From Azoarcus sp. (GTDB lineage: Bacteria > Pseudomonadota > Gammaproteobacteria > Burkholderiales > Rhodocyclaceae), in the NCBI GenBank assembly GCA_031285965.1, contig JAITVD010000040.1:1-63365 (forward strand): DNA of 63,365 bases, written 5' to 3'. Both the position numbers and the translations under genes were made by a program. The stretch's first letter is position 1. Every line of letters starts with the position of its first letter. Below are positions 20,078 to 26,804 of the stretch, one piece after another. Below the pieces are notes generated by a model. It did not search any database, had not been told where the DNA came from, and saw only the letters and a program-made list of their open reading frames with translations.

Positions 20078-20644
20078 TCATAAGCCTTTGACGGCATAGA
20101 TTCCATCGGCATTTCTCCAGAATCCGCGATAATCCATCCCCGAGCCAAACAGGAAGCGGTCGGGGACTTCCAGCCCGGTGAAATCCGCCTTGAGGCCGGG
20201 GCGGGCCTTGCGGTTGTGCCGCTTGTCGACGAGCACTGCGGTGAGCACTTCGGCGGCGCCGTCGGAAATCAGGCGGTCGACGATATTGAGCAAGGTATGC
20301 CCAACATCGAGAATGTCATCGACGACGAGCACGGTGCGCCCTTTGACATCGGTTTTCGGATTCGCGTGCCATTGAATCTCATTGCCTTGGCAGTCGTTGC
20401 CGTAACGGCTTGCGTGGAGCCAGGAAAGTTCGAGCGGGAAATCGAGCCGGTGCAGCAGCCGCCCGGTTAGAACGAGGCCACCGTTCATGACAGACAAGAC
20501 GAGCGGGCCGGCGCTGGACAATTGCCCGGTAATGTCAGAGGCCATACGGTCGATGGCGGCATCCACTGTCAGCCCGTCCGCAAGGCATTCGGCCTCGTCG
20601 CGCATGAGCCGGATGTCGTTCAGGCGGAGGGTGTTCAGGCTCAT
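20078..20644 (-). CDS. hpt: Hypoxanthine-guanine phosphoribosyltransferase
   Basis: This enzyme salvages hypoxanthine and guanine to IMP and GMP using PRPP. From the ATG at 20644 (MSLNTLRLNDIRLMRDEAEC) the product is 188 aa. The PRPP-binding loop is VLVVDDILDVGHTL, and the purine-side segment PDRFLFGSGMDYRGFWRN is present. It belongs to the type found in betaproteobacteria (HGPRT-like, about 185 aa). A longer frame running to 21220 overlaps the divergent histidine kinase and is rejected. Confidence 0.9.
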   Translation of the reverse strand: MSLNTLRLNDIRLMRDEAECLADGLTVDAAIDRMASDITGQLSSAGPLVLSVMNGGLVLTGRLLHRLDFPLELSWLHASRYGNDCQGNEIQWHANPKTDVKGRTVLVVDDILDVGHTLLNIVDRLISDGAAEVLTAVLVDKRHNRKARPGLKADFTGLEVPDRFLFGSGMDYRGFWRNADGIYAVKGL

Positions 20645-20746
20645 CGTTCCGGTTCCGATTGAATGGGGGTGTTGGCGGATTCTAGCCCAATCGGATTCCG
20701 TAAGGCTAAACTGCGGCAGATATGGGTTTGCCGAATCGGGAGCAGC

Positions 20747-21871
20747 ATGCGGGACACTCGTCTGAATGGCGCGGCGCAAACAGCCAATCCTCTGGAGGCC
20801 GTCGTCGATGGGCTGGAAGCCGCCGTGTACGTGGCGGATGCGCGTAGCGGCGAAACCCTGTTCGCCAACCGCGCTTTCCGGGCGCTGCACGGGGACGATG
20901 CCGTGGGGCAGGTTCTTCGCGGGCTGATTGTGCCTTTGCCCGAACGCGGGGATTATCGGGTCGCCCCGCGCGGGGTCGAGGCTCAAGACGCTCCGTGCGA
21001 GCTTTTCGACGGGGAATTGCTCCAGCCTCGCACGGGCCGCTGGTATCACGTGCGGGAACAGGCGGTTGCGTGGGTGGATGGCCGCATCGTCCGGCTGGGC
21101 ATTGCCACCGACATTACAGAGCGCAAGAAAACCGCTGAAATCGCCCGCCAGCAAGAGGAACGCATTGCCCGCACGTCGCGTTTGGTGACTTTGGGCGAAA
21201 TGGCCTCGATGCTGGCGCATGAACTCAACCAGCCTTTAGCCGCCATCGCCAACTATTGCAACGGCTGCGCGGCGCGGATACAGGCGGGCGCTCCCGCATC
21301 GTCTCTGCTGCCCGCGATGCAAAAAGCCGCCGGACAGGCCGAACGGGCGGGCAAAGTCATTGCGCGTATCCGCGCCTTTGTGAAGAAAAGCGAACCGCAC
21401 CGCCGCGCAACGTCCGTTGCCGCTATTCTGGAAGAGGCGCTGGTTCTGGTCGAAATAGATGCCCGCCGGCGCGGCATCCGGCTCTCCGTTGAGCTTGATG
21501 ACGGCTTGCCGGATGTCCGCGCCGACCAGATCATGATTGAACAGGTGCTGCTCAACCTCACGCGCAACGGGCTTGATGCCATGAGCGATGCCCCGGACGA
21601 CGCGCGCGCGCTGGTGGTGAAGGCACGGAGAAGCGGCGACCATTTCGTGGAAATCGCGGTCATCGACCGGGGGCATGGCATTAGCGGGGAAGGCACGGAA
21701 TGGGTGTTTCAGCCCTTTGTGACAACGCGGGGCGAAGGCATGGGCTTGGGGCTGGCCATTTGCCGCTCGATCATCGAGTCCCACAACGGGCGCTTGAGCG
21801 TAAAACCCAATCCAGAAGGCGGCGCTATTTTTACTTTTACCTTACCCATCGAGGAGACGGCTTGTGAGTGA
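20747..21871 (+). CDS. PAS sensor histidine kinase (FixL-like)
   Basis: The 374-aa cytosolic kinase has a PAS domain at about residues 15-120 (ending in IATDITERKK), a HisKA dimerisation domain with the phospho-acceptor motif MASMLAHELNQPLAAI, and an ATPase domain with N, G1 and G2 boxes (NLTRNGLDAM, VIDRGHGISG, GEGMGLGLAICRSI). The start at 20747 follows GGGAGCAG; the longer frame lacks a good ribosome site. Its stop overlaps the GTG start of the next gene by 8 nt. The LNQPL form places it in the FixL/TtrS class. The signal sensed is not evident and no haem-binding His is obvious. Confidence 0.93.
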   Translation: MRDTRLNGAAQTANPLEAVVDGLEAAVYVADARSGETLFANRAFRALHGDDAVGQVLRGLIVPLPERGDYRVAPRGVEAQDAPCELFDGELLQPRTGRWYHVREQAVAWVDGRIVRLGIATDITERKKTAEIARQQEERIARTSRLVTLGEMASMLAHELNQPLAAIANYCNGCAARIQAGAPASSLLPAMQKAAGQAERAGKVIARIRAFVKKSEPHRRATSVAAILEEALVLVEIDARRRGIRLSVELDDGLPDVRADQIMIEQVLLNLTRNGLDAMSDAPDDARALVVKARRSGDHFVEIAVIDRGHGISGEGTEWVFQPFVTTRGEGMGLGLAICRSIIESHNGRLSVKPNPEGGAIFTFTLPIEETACE

Positions 21872-22505
21872 AGTGCCAAGCGGGGCGGTGCAAGAGGCAG
21901 AAGTCGGACAGCAAGTTTTCGTCGTCGACGACGACGATGCCCAACGGGATTCCTTGGTCTGGCTGCTGGAGTCGCATGGGTACGCGGTAAGAGCTTTTTC
22001 CAGCGCCGAAGCCTTTCTCGCGGCTTGGAACGGAAATTTTGTTGGCTGCCTCCTGCTCGATGTTCGCATGCCGGGCATGAGCGGGCTGGAACTGTTCGGG
22101 TGGCTTGCCCGAAGAAATTCGGCGTTGCCGGTCGTTTTCATCACTGGTCATGGCGACGTGCCGATGGCGGTTGAGGCGCTCAGAAAAGGCGCGGCAAATT
22201 TCATCGAAAAACCGTTTTCTGCCGAAGAAATGCTGCGAATCGTCGAAAACTGCTTGGCGCAGGAGCGGGAAGGGCGGACGCAGCGTCGCAATCAGGCCGA
22301 CACGGCGCATCGGCTGGCGCAGCTAACCGTGCGCGAGCGCGAAGTGCTCGACCTCGTCATCGCGGGCAAGCTCAATAAACAGATTGCCGACGTGCTGGGC
22401 ATCAGCATCAAAACGGTGGAAGTCCACCGCGCGCGGGTCATGGACAAGATGGGCGTCACCACCATGGCGAGCCTCATCCGGCGGGTCATGTCTGCCGGAC
22501 TGTGA
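21864..22505 (+). CDS. FixJ-family LuxR-type response regulator
   Basis: The 213-aa protein has an N-terminal receiver domain (VFVVDDDDAQRDSLVWLLES, acceptor Asp in LLLDVRMPGMSG, Lys in FIEKPFS) and a C-terminal LuxR helix-turn-helix (LTVREREVLDLVIAGKLNKQ). It should be phosphorylated by the kinase immediately upstream, and the two reading frames overlap (GTG start). It likely acts as a transcription activator. The genes it controls are not evident; folD and purE downstream are probably unrelated. Confidence 0.94.
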   Translation: MSEVPSGAVQEAEVGQQVFVVDDDDAQRDSLVWLLESHGYAVRAFSSAEAFLAAWNGNFVGCLLLDVRMPGMSGLELFGWLARRNSALPVVFITGHGDVPMAVEALRKGAANFIEKPFSAEEMLRIVENCLAQEREGRTQRRNQADTAHRLAQLTVREREVLDLVIAGKLNKQIADVLGISIKTVEVHRARVMDKMGVTTMASLIRRVMSAGL

Positions 22506-22554
22506 GGGGGCGGGCTGATAAAATCAACATTTTTCCCGAAACGGGGAGGGGCAG

Positions 22555-23418
22555 ATGGGCGGACAGCTAATTGACGGCAAGGCTTTGGCCGAAGAACTGC
22601 GCGAAGCGTTCAAGCCGCGCACGGCGGCGCTGGCGGCAAAGGGGCATCGTCCCGGTCTCGCGGTGATTTTGGCCGGAGAGGATCCGGCCTCGCAGGTTTA
22701 CGTGCGCAATAAAGTCAATGCCTGCGAAGCGGCGGGCATTTTTTCGCTGGAAGCTCGTTATTCGGCGGACGTGCCGCAAGAAACCCTGCTGGCGAAAATC
22801 GCCGCGCTCAACGCCGACCCCGCTATCCACGGCATCCTCGTGCAGCTTCCGCTGCCGCGCCACATGGACGAAAAAACCGTGCTCGAAGCCATTTCGCCGG
22901 AAAAAGATGTCGACGGTTTCCACGCGGCCAGCCTCGGTGCGCTTGTGCAGGGGCATCCCTGCTTTATTCCCTGCACGCCGCACGGCGTGATGAAAATGCT
23001 CGAAGCGCACGGCATTGACCCGTCGGGCAAGGAAGCGGTCATCATCGGGCGCTCCAGCATCGTGGGCAAACCAATGGCGGCCTTGCTGCTCAACGCGAAC
23101 GCGACAGTGACGGTCTGCCATTCCAAAACGCTTGATTTGCCCGCCCATGCCCGCCGCGCCGACATTCTTGTGGCGGCGCTGGGCAAACCGCGCTTTGTCA
23201 CGGCAAGCATGGTCAAGCCCGGCGCGGTGGTCATCGACGTGGGCATCAACCGCTTGCCGCCGGAAGAGGGCGGCAAACTGTGCGGTGACGTGGATTTTGA
23301 ATCCGTCCGGGAAGTCGCTTCCCTGATTACTCCCGTGCCCGGCGGCGTGGGACCGATGACCATTACCATGCTGCTGGCGAACACCATCGAAGCGGCAGAG
23401 CGGAGGGCTGGAAAATGA
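22555..23418 (+). CDS. folD: Bifunctional methylenetetrahydrofolate dehydrogenase/cyclohydrolase FolD
   Basis: FolD converts 5,10-methylene-THF to 10-formyl-THF for purine and formyl-Met-tRNA synthesis. The 287-aa product has the catalytic Lys in [14 protein letters not shown], the substrate loop [24 protein letters not shown], and the NADP-binding [18 protein letters not shown] and [20 protein letters not shown] lies before the ATG. It overlaps purE by 4 nt, which links folate and purine steps. Confidence 0.97.
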   Translation: MGGQLIDGKALAEELREAFKPRTAALAAKGHRPGLAVILAGEDPASQVYVRNKVNACEAAGIFSLEARYSADVPQETLLAKIAALNADPAIHGILVQLPLPRHMDEKTVLEAISPEKDVDGFHAASLGALVQGHPCFIPCTPHGVMKMLEAHGIDPSGKEAVIIGRSSIVGKPMAALLLNANATVTVCHSKTLDLPAHARRADILVAALGKPRFVTASMVKPGAVVIDVGINRLPPEEGGKLCGDVDFESVREVASLITPVPGGVGPMTITMLLANTIEAAERRAGK

Positions 23419-23921
23419 GCGCCACAAACAGCGAAGCGCCGATGGTCGGCGTTGTCATGGGTTCCGATTCCGACTGGCCGACGATGCAGGCGGCGGCGGG
23501 CATTCTCAAAGATTTTGGCGTGCCGTTCGAAACTAGGGTCGTCTCCGCCCACCGCACGCCCGACCTGCTTTTTGAGTATGCCGAGACTGCTCGCGCGCGC
23601 GGCATCAAGGCCATTATCGCGGGCGCGGGCGGCGCGGCGCACTTGCCCGGCATGCTGGCCGCCAAAACGGAAGTGCCTGTTTTGGGCGTTCCCGTCCAGT
23701 CCCGCGCCCTTTCCGGCGTTGATTCCCTGCATTCCATTGTGCAGATGCCTAAAGGCATCCCCGTCGCCACCTTCGCCATTGGCGAGGCGGGCGCGGCCAA
23801 CGCCGCTCTCTTCGCCGTGGCGCTGCTGGCAAATGAGGATGCCGCCCTCTTTGAAAAACTGCGGGTGTTCCGCCAAAAGCAGACCGAAAAAGTGCTGGCG
23901 ATGCGCCTGCCGGAATTGTAG
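23415..23921 (+). CDS. purE: N5-carboxyaminoimidazole ribonucleotide mutase PurE
   Basis: PurE (class I) rearranges N5-CAIR to CAIR in purine synthesis. The 168-aa product has [20 protein letters not shown], the His-containing [15 protein letters not shown], and [15 protein letters not shown]. It is coupled to folD by an ATGA overlap. The partner PurK gene, if any, is not directly downstream. A short hairpin at 23972-23987 (GCGCCA, AGGA, TGGCGC) may end the transcript, although no T-run follows. Confidence 0.96.
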   Translation: MSATNSEAPMVGVVMGSDSDWPTMQAAAGILKDFGVPFETRVVSAHRTPDLLFEYAETARARGIKAIIAGAGGAAHLPGMLAAKTEVPVLGVPVQSRALSGVDSLHSIVQMPKGIPVATFAIGEAGAANAALFAVALLANEDAALFEKLRVFRQKQTEKVLAMRLPEL

Positions 23922-24102
23922 GCAGACGCATCGTAAAACGGGCTGCTTGGAGCTTATTTATATAATTTCATGCGCCAAGGATGGCGCTTGTGTAGGTAAA
24001 TGCGGGGTAAAAAGTATTTCTTTTATTTTAATTATTCAAACCAATTTTAGCCTGCCTTTCGCATACAGTCCTGTTATGTGAAGTTGCGGCATACTCCATA
24101 AT

Positions 24103-24806
24103 TTATTCCCACGGGAATTTTTTCTTTTCAATGCACGAGTTAATAATATCTTTAATTGTGTATACATCTAAGTATTTCTTATCAAATAATCGACCGGAAA
24201 TGCCAGCTTCTGATTTAAACATCAAGTTCATTTTTTCATCACTTAGAGTTTCTATCAAGTAACCGTTTTTCAATAATTCAATAGAAAAATGAAGTCCAAT
24301 CCTTACTTCATCGTCGTGTTCGATATTATATTGTTGTTCCAATAAAGGTAACATTTGATTGAAATTTAATCTCAGGCAAACATCCGCAACCTTTTTTCTT
24401 ACTTTGCTGCTTTTATCATGATAGGTCTTTTCTAATATATATCGGATAATATCTTCCGGCGGACGGTCTAACGTTAAGGTAACAGCGTTATATCTTATTG
24501 CACTACTTTTATCATTTACAAGTCGTTTGTATATCACCCTTACCTCTTCAAAATGGTATGACAGGCGACATATAAATTTACCGGAATATGTGCTAAACAC
24601 TAACTCGCTTGATTGTCGCATACCATACTCAAAAATATCAAACTGTGTTTTTGTCAAATTCTTTTTTATTTGTACACTATATGCACAATCAATCAGTTTT
24701 TGAAGAATATCTTTATACTTTTGTACCCCGTTTTGTTCAAATAGCTTAATGCAAGGGCTAATTCATTTTCTGTATCTTTTCTAAGTCCTAAGTCAAACTC
24801 ACCCAT
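24103..24806 (-). pseudogene. Frameshifted HEAT-repeat protein gene in AT-rich island
   Basis: The start is an ATG at 24806 (MGEFDLGLRKDTENELALAL). At about 24745-24748 (CTTA) the frame is lost. Adding one base restores continuous coding into the downstream frame (LFEQNGVQKYKDILQKLID and on to the stop at 24103), giving about 234 aa. The longer 3' frame alone would start from a TTG at 24657. Residues in the second half show HEAT-like helical repeats (DKSSAIRYNAVTLTL, DKSSKVRKKVADVCLRL). The DNA is AT-rich compared with purE next door. It is either a real single-base deletion or a sequencing error. The function is unknown; a role as an immunity or scaffold protein is speculation. Confidence 0.72.
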
Positions 24807-24869
24807 AAAATTTGTACATCCGGTCTGGTATTCTTCACTATATATATTTTTTATATATAATCAACAAAC

Positions 24870-24893
24870 TTTAGAGGCGATTTTACATAACTT
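24870..24893 (-). promoter_or_regulatory. Shared leader motif, copy 3
   Basis: AAGTTATG, 11 nt, CTAAA on the minus strand, 63 nt before the ATG of the HEAT-repeat gene. Unlike the other two copies it is not followed by the large hairpin repeat. Confidence 0.5.
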
Positions 24894-24922
24894 GTATTTA
24901 TGCGAAGTAAGGGCGTACCCTA

Positions 24923-25618
24923 TTATTCTCTCTCAATTTTCTTTTTTATTTCATCAAGTTGTTCTGCTACTGCTTCCTGATATAGTTCAGGTCCATCATG
25001 ATCACAATTCCAAAAATTCGTATACCCAGTTGATTTATTTAAATCATTGGGATTGGGTTTTACTGCTTCTGTTGCTTCTAATAACCCTAGTTTATTATTT
25101 TTTGAATATTCCAATGCTTTTATAAATACATTTATTCTATTATGTGAATAATAACTATTCAAACTGTCTTTTATTTTATCCTTGGTATTATAATCTTCTA
25201 ATAATTTAACAACACCTTCAAAGGGAATATATATGCCGGAACAATAATTTTCAGTGATTCTATTGTTTGTTTTGTTTTTAATTTTCCGACTAATAATATC
25301 TTCCCATTTTTTTGTATATTTTATAAAATCATTGTTTTCTTCAATCAAAAACGAAAATGCTGAGCCACGAGTGTAAAAAAATTTCCTGAAAAATCCTTGA
25401 ACAATGGCTATATAAAATCCATGTGTTTTATCAAATATTTTCCTATCGTCAACCTGCAACCCTGCCATAATGCAATTAGTATATTTGTTTTTATAAAAAT
25501 CGTCCATATTATATTCTTTAGCGAGCGTATCTATTTTTTCTTTATTTAGAAAAATGTCAAAATACCATTCTTCAATTTCTTTTTCAGAAATTGGATGATA
25601 GGTTATATCGTATCCCAC
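24923..25618 (-). CDS. Unknown protein in AT-rich island (possible immunity-type protein)
   Basis: The GTG at 25618 is preferred because GGGGGG lies 7 nt upstream; it gives a 231-aa protein starting MGYDITYHPISEKEIEEWYF. The product is acidic, Lys/Asn/Tyr-rich, with no signal peptide or clear membrane segment. I do not recognise a named family with confidence. The style (small cytosolic protein, AT-rich, paired with a HEAT-repeat gene and a dispersed repeat) is that of immunity genes in polymorphic toxin loci, but no toxin is visible. It reads in the same direction as the HEAT gene, 116 nt upstream of it. Confidence 0.72.
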   Translation of the reverse strand: MGYDITYHPISEKEIEEWYFDIFLNKEKIDTLAKEYNMDDFYKNKYTNCIMAGLQVDDRKIFDKTHGFYIAIVQGFFRKFFYTRGSAFSFLIEENNDFIKYTKKWEDIISRKIKNKTNNRITENYCSGIYIPFEGVVKLLEDYNTKDKIKDSLNSYYSHNRINVFIKALEYSKNNKLGLLEATEAVKPNPNDLNKSTGYTNFWNCDHDGPELYQEAVAEQLDEIKKKIERE

Positions 25619-25699
25619 AACTTCACCCCCCAAAAAATATATTCATTGTATACCTTTTTTAAAAAAGATCAACTATTATTTTTATATTTTCAAGCCATT

Positions 25700-25723
25700 T
25701 TTAGCGCCTATATCACATAACTT
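25700..25723 (-). promoter_or_regulatory. Shared leader motif, copy 2
   Basis: AAGTTATG, 11 nt, CTAAA on the minus strand, ending 81 nt before the GTG at 25618. It sits at the edge of repeat copy B, as copy 1 does at copy A. Confidence 0.55.
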
Positions 25724-25979
25724 GTGTATACCCCTACCAAAGGTGTGGGTATACGCCCAAAATCGGATGTATACCCACACCTTTGGTAGGTTTTATTTTT
25801 TTCCCCGCTTGCCTCATGGTGTACTGACATTTTTGATGCTCCTTGCGCTGACGTGCGCGTAGATTTTGATTGTGTTGCTGCTTCCAACAATTTTTGAATA
25901 TGCCGCAAATCCGTGCGGTTTTCAACAGGCGCGGGACGTGGCTGCGAACTGTGCCGCAGCTTGTAAGCGCAAGTTTGCC
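25716..25979. repeat. Dispersed repeat, copy B (~264 bp)
   Basis: Matches 288-544 in the same orientation, with scattered differences. In this copy the inverted repeat is perfect: two 21-nt arms (25734-25754 and 25769-25789) around a 14-nt loop. The hexamer GTATAC occurs three times, once just outside the hairpin and once in each arm. In both copies the repeat lies directly upstream of an AT-rich minus-strand gene. The interval 25619-26093 holds only this repeat, the shared leader and the yijF-like terminator. Confidence 0.82.
25734..25802 (+). terminator. Long perfect hairpin with T-tract inside repeat B
   Basis: The 21-bp stem is followed on the plus strand by a G and then a tract of 11 Ts broken by one A. 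It has the form of an intrinsic terminator for plus-strand transcription, but no plus-strand gene precedes it. It could shield the minus-strand cassette from antisense reading, or act as a recognition structure for mobility. Confidence 0.45.
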
Positions 25980-26036
25980 ACCCCCCACTCCCACTGTTGC
26001 CTAGCGGCGACATTCCCTTCCAGGAGGGAGGCTATT

Positions 26037-26062
26037 AAAAACCTTCTCTCCTAGAGGGAAGG
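26037..26062 (-). terminator. Terminator of the DUF1287 gene
   Basis: On the minus strand CCTTCCCTC and GAGAGAAGG pair (one G-T) around a 3-nt loop and are followed by TTTTTAATAG, about 30 nt beyond the stop at 26094. Confidence 0.7.
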
Positions 26063-26093
26063 AGTGCGAAGAGCCAGAGAGGCGTGCAATGCC

Positions 26094-26687
26094 TTAATTG
26101 CCGGTAGGCGACGCGATGCGGTAATGCCCCGTGATTTTGAATTTGTGCAGCACGTCCTCTTCCTGAGTGCCGGCACTGATGTTGTGGATGATGAGCGGGC
26201 GCTGGTCCAAAAGGGTTTTTCGGTCGGAGACGATGCCGATATGCCCGACCTGCGGGCGCAGTTCCCAAGTCACGATGTCGCCGGGCTGGAACGCGCCGTC
26301 GGCAACTGCCCAGCCTTGGCGCTCGAAATAACGTTGCAGGTTGGGCACGCGGCGGTGGTCGATGCTGGCATCCGGCTTTTTCATTCCCCATCGCGGCTGA
26401 TTCGGATAACGGCGGAAATTTTTCTGCATGTCCTCATGGACGCGCTGCTGCAAGTCTACGCCCTGATGGCGCAGGGCGCGGATGACCACGTCCGTGCAGA
26501 CGCCCCGAATGATGGGAAGGTCGCCCATCGGATAGGAAAGCCGCACGTAGGCGGGGTCATAGAGGAGAGTCTTGCCGATTTGCGAGCGGGCGTCCTGGAC
26601 GAAGCGTTCCGGCGAAAAGGCAAAAGCCGCTTGCCATGCGAAAAGCATAAGCAGCAAGACGGCGGTGCGGACGAAGAAATGTCTCAT
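26094..26687 (-). CDS. DUF1287 family exported protein (YijF-like)
   Basis: The 197-aa product has a signal peptide (MRHFFVRTAVLLLMLFAWQAAFAF) and a DUF1287 domain, related by fold to NlpC/P60-type cysteine amidases. Possible active-site residues are the Cys in IIRGVCTDVVIRAL and the His in QVGHIGIVSD. The family is best known from E. coli YijF, whose function is not established; a peptidoglycan role is inferred from the fold. It is divergent from the PBP1A gene with a gap of ~117 bp. Confidence 0.87.
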   Translation of the reverse strand: MRHFFVRTAVLLLMLFAWQAAFAFSPERFVQDARSQIGKTLLYDPAYVRLSYPMGDLPIIRGVCTDVVIRALRHQGVDLQQRVHEDMQKNFRRYPNQPRWGMKKPDASIDHRRVPNLQRYFERQGWAVADGAFQPGDIVTWELRPQVGHIGIVSDRKTLLDQRPLIIHNISAGTQEEDVLHKFKITGHYRIASPTGN

Positions 26688-26804
26688 GCGAATGTTCCGG
26701 TAAAAGCCGCTGGCGGCGGGGCGGTACGTGAAGGCGGCGGGCTGTCCGTTTCGCGCCGCCTGAACCCTTTATAATGCGGCCTTCGATTTTAATGCGAGAG
26801 CACG

